Source: JAAYUD01 sp963676865 (GTDB lineage Bacteria > Bacteroidota > Bacteroidia > Bacteroidales > Bacteroidaceae). Taken from it: a stretch of DNA of 64,000 bases. A model generated the notes under the pieces. That model was given only the letters and a program-made list of their open reading frames with translations. It searched no databases and was not told where the DNA came from. A program made the translations under genes and the position numbers. Shown piece by piece: positions 9,086 through 17,854 of this stretch (the stretch's first letter is position 1; every line of letters starts with the position of its first letter). The stretch is from contig CAXXSS010000001.1 of assembly GCA_963676865.2 (NCBI GenBank), positions 1,922,001 to 1,986,000 on the forward strand, given 5' to 3'.

Positions 9086-9970
9086 ATGAATTGGGTTACA
9101 CTAAAATACAAAGCAGAATGTACTTGGAAGGAATATCTTTTTCAAAAAAGGAAAAGAGACCTTAAACAAGAAATCATCCGATATTATTCCATCAATCATT
9201 CTGACAACGAAGAGATCCTGTCGGCTGTAGCATATTTGCAGAGACACCCTTTGGATACTTTTCCTGCACCTTTTGCAGAGAAGTATAAAGAGGAAGACAT
9301 CGTAGTTGAAAAAGACTCGGAAAACGGACTTCTTTATATAGTACAAGAGGGAAAGCGTTTGTATTTTAAAAGATCGTACAATATAATTACCATAAAAAAA
9401 TTATATAGTGGACTTAAGATGGAACAAAATATGGAATCACCCCACTGCTATATGGCGCCTAAATTTGCGATAGAAGTGGGTGATACCTTTTTTGACATCG
9501 GATGTGCAGAGGGTAATATGGCACTTGCCTATATCGACGAAGTAGATCATCTGGTGCTCTTTGAACGTGACAAAGAATGGCTGGAGGCATTGCAAGCCAC
9601 TTTTGCTCCATGGAAAAACAAAGTAACGATAGTAGACCGATATGTATCGGATGCTGATGACGAAATAAATGTCAGCATTGATCATTTTCTTAAAACGTAT
9701 CCCCACCGACCCAACTTCATCAAAGTCGATGTAGAAGGAGCGGAAGAAAAAGTCCTCAAGGGCATGAAAGGATTATTATCCGAATCGGGACTAAAAATTG
9801 CGCTTTGCACTTATCATAATCAAGGCGACTATGACTATTTCACTAACAAATTCGCACCTACAGGAGCTCAGATAATGCCATCAAAAGGGGTTATGCTCTT
9901 TTTGAATGACATAAAGCAAATGAAACCGCCTTACTTTCGGAAGGGTTTAATAAGAATTACCACACCATAA
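9086..9970 (+). CDS. FkbM-family methyltransferase
   Basis: A probable SAM-dependent sugar O-methyltransferase, 294 residues. The Rossmann glycine motif FFDIGCAEGNMALAY is near residue 135, the acidic end of strand 2 is LVLFERDKEW, and the FkbM signature is FIKVDVEGAEEKVLKGMKGL near 212. About 130 N-terminal residues are less conserved. It opens a run of polysaccharide genes and ends two bases before the flippase, so it may methylate a residue of the glycan assembled here. The exact acceptor cannot be told. Confidence 0.82.
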   Translation: MNWVTLKYKAECTWKEYLFQKRKRDLKQEIIRYYSINHSDNEEILSAVAYLQRHPLDTFPAPFAEKYKEEDIVVEKDSENGLLYIVQEGKRLYFKRSYNIITIKKLYSGLKMEQNMESPHCYMAPKFAIEVGDTFFDIGCAEGNMALAYIDEVDHLVLFERDKEWLEALQATFAPWKNKVTIVDRYVSDADDEINVSIDHFLKTYPHRPNFIKVDVEGAEEKVLKGMKGLLSESGLKIALCTYHNQGDYDYFTNKFAPTGAQIMPSKGVMLFLNDIKQMKPPYFRKGLIRITTP

Positions 9971-9972
9971 CG

Positions 9973-11418
9973 ATGGACGAATCGACTTTAAAAGGAAAAA
10001 CAGCAAAAGGCTTATTTTGGGGAGGGATGGGCAATGGTGCCCAACAGCTATTGAATCTTTTTTTCGGCATCTTTCTTGGTCGAATTCTTAATACCGATGA
10101 TTATGGCATGGTAGGAATGCTTATAATCTTCACTGTTATAGCCAGCTCGTTACAAGAAAGTGGCTTCACCAACGCATTAGTAAACAAGAAGGATGCTTCA
10201 CACAAAGATTTTAATGCTGTGTTCTGGTTCAGCATGCTCTTAGGACTGATTTTATACATTATACTCTTTTTCTGTGCACCTTTGATAGCACATTTCTATC
10301 ATAAGCCCGAGTTGACTCCGTTGGCGAGATTTCTTTTCTTAGGTTTTCTCATGTCAAGTACTGCAACAGCCCATAGTGCCATCTTATTCAAGCGGCTCAT
10401 GGTGAAGCAAAAAGCGATTGCCCAGATTAGTGGATTAACCATCTCTGGCATAATAGGAGTTATAATGGCATTAAACGGAATGGCTTATTGGGGAATTGCA
10501 ACGCAAAGTCTAATTTATATCTTAGTAACTAACTCTCTCTTTTGGTATTTTTCTCCATGGCGTCCAACCTTATCAATCAATTTCAGGCCACTAAAACAAA
10601 TGTTCGGATTCAGTAGTAAAATACTAATAACCAACATTTTCATCCAGATTAATAATAATATCCTCCCTGTAATATTGGGACGGCTCTTTTCGACAGCCGA
10701 AGTAGGGTATTATACTCAGGCCAATAAATGGGATAGTATGGGATATTCGCTGATAGGCAATATGGTGAATGGTGTAACCCAACCTGTACTAACAGCAGTC
10801 TCAGATGATCAAACTAGACAACGTAACGTATTTCGTAAAATGCTCCGATTCACATCGTTTATTTCCTTCCCTGCTATGTTTGGATTGGCGCTCGTGGCAC
10901 ACGAACTTATCGTCATTGCTGTAACGGATAAATGGTTACCGTGTGTCGCTATTTTACAATGGCTGTGCATTTGGGGAGCATTTTTCCCAATAACTACACT
11001 TTACACCAATTTAATAATCAGCAAAGGTAGATCCAATATTTACATGTGGAATACTATTGCTTTGGGTATTATACAGCTAGCGGCATTACTCCTTGTTCAT
11101 CCTTACGGCATTCAAGCAATGATTATAACATTTGTGGTAATCAACGTCGGTTGGCTATCTATATGGCAATATTTTGTATGGAAACTGCTTGGTCTCACAT
11201 TGATAAAAGCTTTAAAAGACATTTTGCCCTTTATTTTCTTTGCTTTTGCTACAATGGTCGCAACTTATTTTATTACACTCGATATCGGCAACATTTATAT
11301 TATTTTCATCACAAAGATAATTATCGCTACAGCCATCTATATTTTTACAATGTGGATCACCAACTCCGTTGTGTTTAAGGAAAGCATACAGTTTCTTTTA
11401 AATCGTAAGAAGAGATGA
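9973..11418 (+). CDS. Wzx-type polysaccharide flippase (MOP superfamily)
   Basis: A 481-residue integral membrane protein with about 12-14 hydrophobic segments. Its N-terminus, GLFWGGMGNGAQQLLNLFFG, is followed by GRILNTDDYGMVGMLIIFTV, the pattern of WzxC/lipopolysaccharide biosynthesis flippases. It would move lipid-linked oligosaccharide across the inner membrane. Its stop overlaps the start of the next frame (ATGA at 11415-11418), which indicates translational coupling. No Wzy-type polymerase is seen nearby, so polymerisation, if any, is encoded elsewhere. Confidence 0.9.
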   Translation: MDESTLKGKTAKGLFWGGMGNGAQQLLNLFFGIFLGRILNTDDYGMVGMLIIFTVIASSLQESGFTNALVNKKDASHKDFNAVFWFSMLLGLILYIILFFCAPLIAHFYHKPELTPLARFLFLGFLMSSTATAHSAILFKRLMVKQKAIAQISGLTISGIIGVIMALNGMAYWGIATQSLIYILVTNSLFWYFSPWRPTLSINFRPLKQMFGFSSKILITNIFIQINNNILPVILGRLFSTAEVGYYTQANKWDSMGYSLIGNMVNGVTQPVLTAVSDDQTRQRNVFRKMLRFTSFISFPAMFGLALVAHELIVIAVTDKWLPCVAILQWLCIWGAFFPITTLYTNLIISKGRSNIYMWNTIALGIIQLAALLLVHPYGIQAMIITFVVINVGWLSIWQYFVWKLLGLTLIKALKDILPFIFFAFATMVATYFITLDIGNIYIIFITKIIIATAIYIFTMWITNSVVFKESIQFLLNRKKR

Positions 11419-11615
11419 TTAGTGCTGTCCTTCTATACAATAAGGAACGATATATCAAAAGAGCTATTTGTTCCGTTTTGAACCAATCATTCGGTGATTT
11501 TGAAATGATCATAATCAATGATGGCTCTACGGGTAATAGCGTATCAATAGTAAAAGGTATGGCCGATATACGCATCAAACTTATTAATCAAAAACTTAAA
11601 CGCAGAAAAAAATGA
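11415..11615 (+). pseudogene. Truncated GT2 glycosyltransferase relic
   Basis: Sixty-six residues that match only the start of a family 2 glycosyltransferase: MISAVLLYNKERYIKRAICS, then a SVLNQSFGDFEMIIINDGST block and IRIKLINQ. The consensus opening ISVVIPLYNKE has lost a residue, and everything after the first nucleotide-binding strand is missing, including the DxD and catalytic regions. It overlaps the flippase by ATGA and the next gene by ATGA (11612-11615), so it is probably still translated although it cannot be an active enzyme. It is most simply explained as the remnant of a gene replaced by recombination in a variable glycan locus. Confidence 0.8.
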
Positions 11616-12436
11616 TAACACTCGTTCCCACTGGAGGATTAGGTAATAGAATGAGATCCATTGCTTCTGCTATAGCTTTAGCAGAAAGAGCCAAAACAAA
11701 GTTGCGCATTATTTGGTTTCAAGACTGGGGATTAGGTTGTAACTTCAGCGATTTATTCTCTACTCTTCGACATCAACATATAGAGATTGAGTTAAAAGAA
11801 GCCTCCTTCCTTGATAAATATCTGCTTGATCGTCCTCGAATTAAAAACTTCTTTATCCCTCGCTTATTCGAAAAGATCCAATTCGATGCTTGCCTTTATG
11901 AAAAAGAAGTAACAACAAACTATTTTCACTCTTTCGATTTCTTGTCATGGAGTCAAGGTCGCAATGTCTATATGGTAAGCTGTATCTCCTTTTTCCCTTT
12001 GAAACTGCCTCGAGGAGCATTTGATATCTTCCGACCAATACCTAGCCTCTTAGACCGTATCAATAAAACAGGACGATATTTTCCTGCTTCAGTAGTAGGC
12101 GTGCATATTCGTCGTACAGATAATATAACTGCCATAGCCGATAGTCCAATAGAGATATTCATCCAACGGATGCATCAAGAAGATAAAGCTATATCCTTTT
12201 ACTTAGCAACCGACTCGCAAGAAGTGAAACAAGAGATGAGAGAAGAATTCGGTGAACGCATTATAACCTCATCAAATAAAGCTAAGCGTAATGATCGGAA
12301 CGGGATGCAAGATGCTTTGGTAGAATTATATACACTTAGCCGCACTTCCTTAATTCTAGGTTCTTCGCATAGCACTTTTTCGACAACTGCTGCAGAGATA
12401 GGCGATATACAATGCGAAATAATAAAAAAAGGATGA
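11612..12436 (+). CDS. Fucosyltransferase-like glycosyltransferase (GT-B, NodZ/FUT-type motifs)
   Basis: Probably a transferase using a nucleotide sugar such as GDP-fucose. The 274-residue protein has an N-terminal glycine motif VPTGGLGNRMRSIASA (residues 5-20), which resembles that of GT11/GT23-like enzymes. The central motif VGVHIRRTDN (about 162-171) matches the HxRRTD motif I of alpha-1,2/1,6-fucosyltransferases. A C-terminal motif GSSHSTFSTTAAEI resembles their motif III. It is coupled to both neighbours by four-base overlaps. The sugar specificity is inferred from motifs only; a related sugar donor is possible. Confidence 0.6.
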   Translation: MITLVPTGGLGNRMRSIASAIALAERAKTKLRIIWFQDWGLGCNFSDLFSTLRHQHIEIELKEASFLDKYLLDRPRIKNFFIPRLFEKIQFDACLYEKEVTTNYFHSFDFLSWSQGRNVYMVSCISFFPLKLPRGAFDIFRPIPSLLDRINKTGRYFPASVVGVHIRRTDNITAIADSPIEIFIQRMHQEDKAISFYLATDSQEVKQEMREEFGERIITSSNKAKRNDRNGMQDALVELYTLSRTSLILGSSHSTFSTTAAEIGDIQCEIIKKG

Positions 12437-13314
12437 AAAAAGTATTGACTGTCATAGTGTCCTACAACTTTATGCAATGGATAGATCGTTGCTTATCAAG
12501 CCTAAGGAATTCAGTCTATTCTACAGACGTGCTTGTCATCGACAATTGTTCAACCGACGACACGATCCGTACTCTGCGAATGGAATATCCAGAAGTACGC
12601 CTCATCATCAATAAACAAAATCTAGGATTTGGCAGAGCCAACAATATAGGAATAGAATTGGCACTAAAGGAAAATTATGACGCTGTTTTCTTACTCAATC
12701 AAGATGCATGGGTAGATTCTTCTACTATAGGAAAGCTAGTCGAAACGAGCGACAAGTATCCCAGCTATGGTATTCTATCCCCGATCCATTTGGCAGGAGA
12801 CCACAGCAAAACCGAACACGGATTTGCCGCATATACAGGTGTAATCGACCTAAATAAATGTTCAAAAGAAGATATTGTAGCAGTACCCTTTATTAATGCT
12901 GCCGTGTGGTATGTTCCAACTAAAATGATAAAAAAAGTAGGAATGTTTTCCCCACTCTTTTACCATTATGGTGAAGACAAAGATTTCGCAAACCGTATCA
13001 CTTACTTCGGGTATCTTATAGGATATGTTCCAACAGTTTTCGCCTGTCATGACAGAGAACATAGAGAAGTAAAACGAAAAGATTTTATTCGTGCAGAACG
13101 GGTCTATCATCTTTCGGAATATGCCAATATCAATTATTCATTTACTAAAGCCCTTGCTCTCAGCATACTTGCGGGATTTAAAAAAGCTATAATATCTTTG
13201 TTGCGAGGAAAATTAAAAGATTTTATTGTATATTTGGGAATATCGTTCGGTTTAATAAGACGCACCTTAAAAGTCCGAAACACCCGAAAAGAATCTTACA
13301 GGAACAATAACTAA
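12433..13314 (+). CDS. GT2 glycosyltransferase, rhamnosyltransferase-like
   Basis: A 293-residue family 2 enzyme. I place the start at ATG 12433 (MKKVLTVIVSYNFMQWIDRC), which overlaps the preceding stop as ATGA and has AAAGG just upstream; an in-frame ATG at 12412 would add seven lysine-rich residues. Motifs are VIVSYN, VLVIDNCSTDDT, NLGFGRANNIGIE and the catalytic NQDAW in place of DDD. The C-terminal region has HYGEDKDFANRITYFGY, the acceptor-site EDxDxxxR pattern of the WcaA/RfbF type. It probably adds one residue of the repeat unit on the cytoplasmic side of the membrane. Confidence 0.85.
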   Translation: MKKVLTVIVSYNFMQWIDRCLSSLRNSVYSTDVLVIDNCSTDDTIRTLRMEYPEVRLIINKQNLGFGRANNIGIELALKENYDAVFLLNQDAWVDSSTIGKLVETSDKYPSYGILSPIHLAGDHSKTEHGFAAYTGVIDLNKCSKEDIVAVPFINAAVWYVPTKMIKKVGMFSPLFYHYGEDKDFANRITYFGYLIGYVPTVFACHDREHREVKRKDFIRAERVYHLSEYANINYSFTKALALSILAGFKKAIISLLRGKLKDFIVYLGISFGLIRRTLKVRNTRKESYRNNN

Positions 13315-13326
13315 TTTACAACGAAG

Positions 13327-14241
13327 ATGACGACATTAGCCCCCATATTATTATTTGTATACAACAGACCCAGACATACCAGACAGCTCGTCCAGTCGTT
13401 ATTAACAAACGAATTGGCGGTAAAAAGCCAATTGATAATCTATTCAGATGCTCCTCAAAACGAGATGGATCGTTTGGCAGTAGAAAAAACCAGAAACTAC
13501 ATACATTCCATCAAAGGATTCGCTACTTTATCAATTATTGAAAGAGAAAAAAATCACGGATTGGCAAGAAATATTATAGACGGGGTAACAACACAAATCA
13601 ATCGATACGGTAGAATTATTGTTCTTGAAGATGATTTAATCGTAGCCCCCTACTTTTTACAATTCATGAACGATGCGCTGGAAATATACAAAGACGAACC
13701 CAAAGTAGGACATATACAAGGATGTGATTTTACGAACGACGATTCGTTGCCAGATACTTTCCTTATTAAATGGACTGGCAGTTGGGGATGGGGTACATGG
13801 AAAAGAGCATGGGAGCTATTTAATCCTAATGGCGAAGAATTACTAAAGCAACTAGAATCACGCAAACAAACAAGGATGTTCGATTTTGATGGAAATTATC
13901 CTTTCACCCGAATGCTGCGTCGCCAAGTTTCTGGAGCCAATCATTCGTGGGCCATTCGTTGGAACGCTTCACTCTTCCTGTCAGACGTCCTGTCACTCAA
14001 CGTGGGCAAGTCGTTAGTACGCAATACGGGATTTGACAGTAGCGGAACCAATTGTGGAGGTGGAGGTCTGTATGATTCAAAAATATGGGAAGAACCCCTT
14101 TCAGTAGTAAAAATCAGTCCCATAAAAGAAGATAAAGATGCCCGAAAGGTCTATGAAAGATATTACCACCGAACAAACTGTTTTATGGCAAAAGCTATAA
14201 GGCGAATAAAACGGACTTTAAAAGGAGATTTTGGTGCATAA
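13327..14241 (+). CDS. Glycosyltransferase, GT-A fold (GNT-I/GT2-like)
   Basis: A 304-residue nucleotide-sugar transferase. The N-terminus APILLFVYNRPRHTRQLVQS is followed by LIIYSDAP and the metal-binding motif IIVLEDDLIVAPYFLQFM (LEDD near residue 101). GSWGWGTWKRAWELF and ANHSWAIRW are typical of bacterial proteins annotated as GNT-I-related or GT2 enzymes. No membrane segment. It starts 12 bases after the preceding gene. The donor sugar is not predictable. Confidence 0.75.
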   Translation: MTTLAPILLFVYNRPRHTRQLVQSLLTNELAVKSQLIIYSDAPQNEMDRLAVEKTRNYIHSIKGFATLSIIEREKNHGLARNIIDGVTTQINRYGRIIVLEDDLIVAPYFLQFMNDALEIYKDEPKVGHIQGCDFTNDDSLPDTFLIKWTGSWGWGTWKRAWELFNPNGEELLKQLESRKQTRMFDFDGNYPFTRMLRRQVSGANHSWAIRWNASLFLSDVLSLNVGKSLVRNTGFDSSGTNCGGGGLYDSKIWEEPLSVVKISPIKEDKDARKVYERYYHRTNCFMAKAIRRIKRTLKGDFGA

Positions 14242-14294
14242 ACAATATAATGTACCAACAAAATAAGTAACTTTGTGATAGTAAAGAGATAACT

Positions 14295-15560
14295 ATGAGA
14301 GTACTTTTAATTAATACTTCAGAGAGAATAGGCGGAGCCGCTATTGCTGCAAATCGCCTAATGGAATCCTTAAAGAACAATGGCATTAAAGCCAAACTAC
14401 TGGTTCGTGATAAACAAACCGAAGAAATAAGCGTCGTGGGGCTGGAAAAGACTTGGCTTCATATTGTGAAATTCGTTTGGGAGCGTTTTATTATATGGAA
14501 AGCCAACCACTTTAAAAAAAACAACCTCTTTGCGGTGGACATAGCCAATTGTGGCACAGATATCACCGTATTGCCTGAATTCAAACAAGCAAATGTTATC
14601 CATTTGCATTGGATAAACCAAGGTATGCTTTCTCTGAAAACCATCCGGAAGATTCAGCAATCCGGGAAACCTATCGTCTGGACAATGCATGATATGTGGC
14701 CTTGTACCGGAATATGCCACCATGCTAGAGAGTGTACTAATTTTCAGACCGAATGCCACTGTTGTCCCTACCTCTATGAAGGCGGTTCAGACAAAGATCT
14801 CTCCTACCGAATATTTAAGAAAAAAATGAGATTATACAAGAGTGCCCCCATTATTTTCGTCACATGCAGCAATTGGTTAAAAGAAAAGGCGCTAAGTAGT
14901 GCTTTACTTGCAGGACAAACGGTGATTACTATTCCAAACCCTATAAATGTAGCCCTTTTTCACCCACACGATAAAAAAGAAGCTCGTACTAAAAGTATGT
15001 TGCCCGTTACTGGCAAGTTGATCCTTTTTGGTTCGGTGAAAGTCTCCGATAAAAGAAAAGGAATCGACTACCTGATTGAGTCCTGCAAAATACTCAATGA
15101 GAAATATCCTCAGTTAAAAGAACAGCTTAGTGTCGTTGTATTCGGCAATCAATCGGAAGACCTACTGCATAACCTCCCTTTTCGTATTTTCCCTTTGAAT
15201 TTCATTAATAATGACCATGATTTAGTAAATCTGTACAATGCTGTGGATCTATACGTCACTCCTTCTTTAGAAGAAAATCTACCAAACACGATTATGGAAG
15301 CGATGGCTTGTGGAGTCCCTTGCGTCGGATTCAACGTCGGAGGTATTCCCGAAATGATAGATCACTTGCATAATGGTTATGTAGCACAATATAAATCCTC
15401 AGAAGACTTTGCCAACGGTATTCATTGGCTGCTTACAAACCCCGATTATAAACAAATATCTGAACAAGCATGTCATAAAGCAGTTGCCAGTTATTCTGAA
15501 GGTAATGTAGCTAAAAAATATATTGAAATATATAATAAAATAACCGGTAAAAATGCCTGA
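14295..15560 (+). CDS. GT4 glycosyltransferase (group 1)
   Basis: A retaining GT-B enzyme of 421 residues. The N-terminal lobe opens MRVLLINTSERIGGAAIAA, with the usual GGAA loop, and includes VIHLHWINQGML and WTMHDMWPCTG. The C-terminal donor lobe has GSVKVSDKRKGIDYLIESC and the family signature with the EX7E pattern, SLEENLPNTIMEAMACGVP followed by FNVGGIPEMI. A short cysteine-rich stretch (CTGICHHARECTN, then CHCCPYLY) near residues 140-160 is typical of the WcaC-like subgroup. It overlaps the next gene by eight bases. Confidence 0.88.
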   Translation: MRVLLINTSERIGGAAIAANRLMESLKNNGIKAKLLVRDKQTEEISVVGLEKTWLHIVKFVWERFIIWKANHFKKNNLFAVDIANCGTDITVLPEFKQANVIHLHWINQGMLSLKTIRKIQQSGKPIVWTMHDMWPCTGICHHARECTNFQTECHCCPYLYEGGSDKDLSYRIFKKKMRLYKSAPIIFVTCSNWLKEKALSSALLAGQTVITIPNPINVALFHPHDKKEARTKSMLPVTGKLILFGSVKVSDKRKGIDYLIESCKILNEKYPQLKEQLSVVVFGNQSEDLLHNLPFRIFPLNFINNDHDLVNLYNAVDLYVTPSLEENLPNTIMEAMACGVPCVGFNVGGIPEMIDHLHNGYVAQYKSSEDFANGIHWLLTNPDYKQISEQACHKAVASYSEGNVAKKYIEIYNKITGKNA

Positions 15561-16314
15561 TACCTCATCAAATCCTGTTTTTTCTGTAATCACAATAACC
15601 TATAATGCAGGAAAAACATTGGAAAATACAATTCGCAGTGTTGTGGAGCAAATCTGCAATTACCCTCAAATAGAATATATTATTGTAGATGGAGCCTCTA
15701 AAGATAACACCCTGTCAATTGCAGATCAATATAAACAATACATTACTAAAATACTCAGTGAACCCGACAAAGGATTATACGATGCAATGAACAAAGGCAT
15801 TGATTTAGCAACAGGTGATTACCTCTGTTTTTTGAATGCAGGAGATACATTTTATAAGCCCGACACGCTAAAACAAATGGCTAAACGTGCCATTCAAGAA
15901 GACTCGCCTGATATCATTTATGGAGAAACAGCAATAGTAGACAGTACAAGTAAGTTCCTTCATTTACGCCGGCTCCGTACTCCCGAAACGCTTACATGGA
16001 AAAGCTTCAAAAAAGGAATGTTGGTATGCCACCAAGCTTTCTTTGCCAAACGAACACTGGCAGAATACTATAATACGAGATATCGCTATTCAGCAGACTT
16101 CGATTGGTGTATCCGGGTAATGAAAAAAGCCAAAAATATATACAATACCCATCTCACCTTAATAAATTATTTGGACGAGGGATTGACGACAAATAATCGC
16201 TTCGATTCGCTATGGGAGCGTTTTCATATCATGCGGCACCATTATGGCGTACTAAGCACAGTGGGATACCATATTATATTTATTTTCAGGTTGCTATTTC
16301 TTCGCAGCAAGTAG
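15553..16314 (+). CDS. GT2 glycosyltransferase, WcaA/colanic-acid type
   Basis: A 253-residue family 2 transferase: FSVITITYNAGKTLENTIRS, YIIVDGASKDNTLSI, SEPDKGLYDAMNKGIDLATG and the DxD-like FLNAGDTF. RYSADFDWCIRVMKKAK near residue 180 carries the second acidic motif. It is the last gene of the polysaccharide run, and its final 21 bases overlap the convergent sirtuin gene, so transcripts from the two strands would collide there. Confidence 0.87.
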   Translation: MPDTSSNPVFSVITITYNAGKTLENTIRSVVEQICNYPQIEYIIVDGASKDNTLSIADQYKQYITKILSEPDKGLYDAMNKGIDLATGDYLCFLNAGDTFYKPDTLKQMAKRAIQEDSPDIIYGETAIVDSTSKFLHLRRLRTPETLTWKSFKKGMLVCHQAFFAKRTLAEYYNTRYRYSADFDWCIRVMKKAKNIYNTHLTLINYLDEGLTTNNRFDSLWERFHIMRHHYGVLSTVGYHIIFIFRLLFLRSK

Positions 16315-16998
16315 TTCTTGCAATTCGGCAACACCTGCCGATGCACCTTTTTGAATAAAATGGATATTGCGATAAGAATGAGCATCTACCGATTTGGGAT
16401 CTATCAAATAAATCTCTGCCTCACGAGGTACATAATTAAGCAATCCTGCTGCAGGGTAAACAACCATGGAAGTACCTATAATAACAAATATATCCGATTT
16501 TTCTACATATTCAATAGCCGTTTCTATCTCGGGAACAGCCTCTCCAAACCACACAATGAAAGGACGCAATTGTGATCCATCACTAGATTTATCTCCCATT
16601 TTCACTTCATATTCCGCAGGAGCTAGCTTCTTAACAAAACGAGGGTTGTTAGGATCACGGCTGGAACAAACTTTAGTCAATTCACCATGCAAATGGATGA
16701 CATGAGAACTTCCTGCACGCTCATGCAGATCGTCAATATTCTGAGTCACAACTGTCACATGATAATCTTTCTCCATTTCGGCAAGTAAGACATGTCCCCT
16801 ATTAGGCTGAGCAGTAAGTAATTTCCTACGTTGTTCATTATAAAAATGAAGCACAAGTTCAGGGTCGCGTGCATAGCCCTCGGGAGTTGCCACTTGTTGT
16901 ACTGGATATTTATCCCACAATCCACCTGCATCGCGGAAAGTGCTGAACCCACTCTCAACACTCATACCCGCACCTGATAAAACGACTAAATTTCTCAT
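16294..16998 (-). CDS. Sirtuin NAD-dependent protein deacylase (zinc-cysteine-less)
   Basis: Removes acyl groups from lysine using NAD. Start at ATG 16998 (MRNLVVLSGAGMSVESGFST), which places the NAD-binding GAGMSxESGFSTFRD motif at the N-terminus; the frame extends 25 codons further without support. The 234-residue protein has TQNIDDLHERAG, the catalytic HLHGEL and IIGTSMVVYPAAGL. Two departures from CobB/SIRT5: the four zinc cysteines are missing (only one Cys in TKVCSSRDPNNP), and the acyl-pocket YxxR is YNEQ, with Gln for the Arg. Otherwise it resembles class III sirtuins. It overlaps the preceding convergent gene by 21 bases. Confidence 0.88.
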   Translation of the reverse strand: MRNLVVLSGAGMSVESGFSTFRDAGGLWDKYPVQQVATPEGYARDPELVLHFYNEQRRKLLTAQPNRGHVLLAEMEKDYHVTVVTQNIDDLHERAGSSHVIHLHGELTKVCSSRDPNNPRFVKKLAPAEYEVKMGDKSSDGSQLRPFIVWFGEAVPEIETAIEYVEKSDIFVIIGTSMVVYPAAGLLNYVPREAEIYLIDPKSVDAHSYRNIHFIQKGASAGVAELQELLAAKK

Positions 16999-17019
16999 AA
17001 TACATTCTTTTACAACAGA

Positions 17020-17050
17020 CAAATATAGCGGAAGTAAAGAGCAATAACAA
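17020..17050 (-). promoter_or_regulatory. Promoter of the sirtuin gene
   Basis: Minus-strand TTG (17048-17050), a 20-base spacer and TATATTTG (17020-17027) match the Bacteroidetes consensus. The start codon follows about 21 bases later. Confidence 0.65.
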
Positions 17051-17219
17051 CATAAATCACAAAATTCATTCAATCTAACTAAAAAATATCTGCCTCTCTA
17101 TGTAACGAAATATATAAATATTTCACTTTAAAAAACCTTTTTGGCAACACCTGATCTGTATAATTTGAAGAAACAATAAAAAATAAAGATAAAATAGCAC
17201 TCTATTCAAATAAAACACG

Positions 17220-17227
17220 TATTTTTG
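17220..17227 (+). promoter_or_regulatory. -7 element upstream of the FKBP pair
   Basis: TATTTTTG matches TAnnTTTG and lies 21 bases before the ATG at 17248. No clear TTG is seen at -33, so this is a partial match. Confidence 0.45.
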
Positions 17228-17247
17228 TTGCTTGATAAACAAAATAT

Positions 17248-17832
17248 ATGGATAAATTCAGTTACGCTATCGGCCTGGGAATAGGCCAGAACTTGGTAAG
17301 CATGGGAGCTAAAGAAATCAACATAGATGATTTTTCCCAGGCGATCAATGATATTATAGAAGGTAATAAAACACAAATTTCGCACACGGAAGCTCGTGAT
17401 ATTGTCAATACATTCTTTCAAGAAATAGCACAAAAAGCAAATACTGCCAATATACAACAGGGCGAAGTATTTCTCGAAGAAAACAAGAAAAGGGCTAATA
17501 TCATTACCCTAGATAGCGGCTTACAATACGAAATTTTGAAAGACGGAAATGGAAAAACTCCTTCAATGAACGATCAAGTGAAATGCCATTACGAAGGAAC
17601 ACTTATTGATGGTACATTGTTTGATAGTTCCATAAAACGTGGAGAGCCGGCGATCTTTGGTGTCAACCAAGTAATTGCAGGATGGACAGAGGCATTACAG
17701 CTAATGAAAGAAGGAGCTAAATGGCGCTTATACATCCCATTCAATTTGGCCTATGGAGAACAAGGAGCTGGAGAATCTATTCCTCCGTATAGCGCTTTAG
17801 TATTTGAAGTTGAATTAATAAAAGTATTATAA
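17248..17832 (+). CDS. FKBP-type peptidyl-prolyl isomerase, no signal peptide
   Basis: Speeds cis/trans isomerisation at proline and probably acts as a chaperone. Of 194 residues, about 80 form an FkpA-type helical dimerisation region (MDKFSYAIGLGIGQNLVSMG). The rest is a canonical FKBP domain: VKCHYEGTLIDGTLFDSS, the GVNQVIAGWTEALQLMKEGA core and IPFNLAYGEQGAGESIPPYS. No signal peptide is visible, so it is predicted to be cytoplasmic, unlike its downstream neighbour, which starts 22 bases later. The two form an operon and look like a tandem duplication. Confidence 0.9.
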   Translation: MDKFSYAIGLGIGQNLVSMGAKEINIDDFSQAINDIIEGNKTQISHTEARDIVNTFFQEIAQKANTANIQQGEVFLEENKKRANIITLDSGLQYEILKDGNGKTPSMNDQVKCHYEGTLIDGTLFDSSIKRGEPAIFGVNQVIAGWTEALQLMKEGAKWRLYIPFNLAYGEQGAGESIPPYSALVFEVELIKVL

Positions 17833-17854
17833 ATAAAAAAACGAAAGTAAAAAA

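Noticed and set aside
12412..12433. Upstream start for the GT2 gene at 12412
   Set aside because: It would add only a lysine/asparagine-rich heptapeptide; ATG 12433 makes the usual ATGA coupling and begins at the conserved strand.
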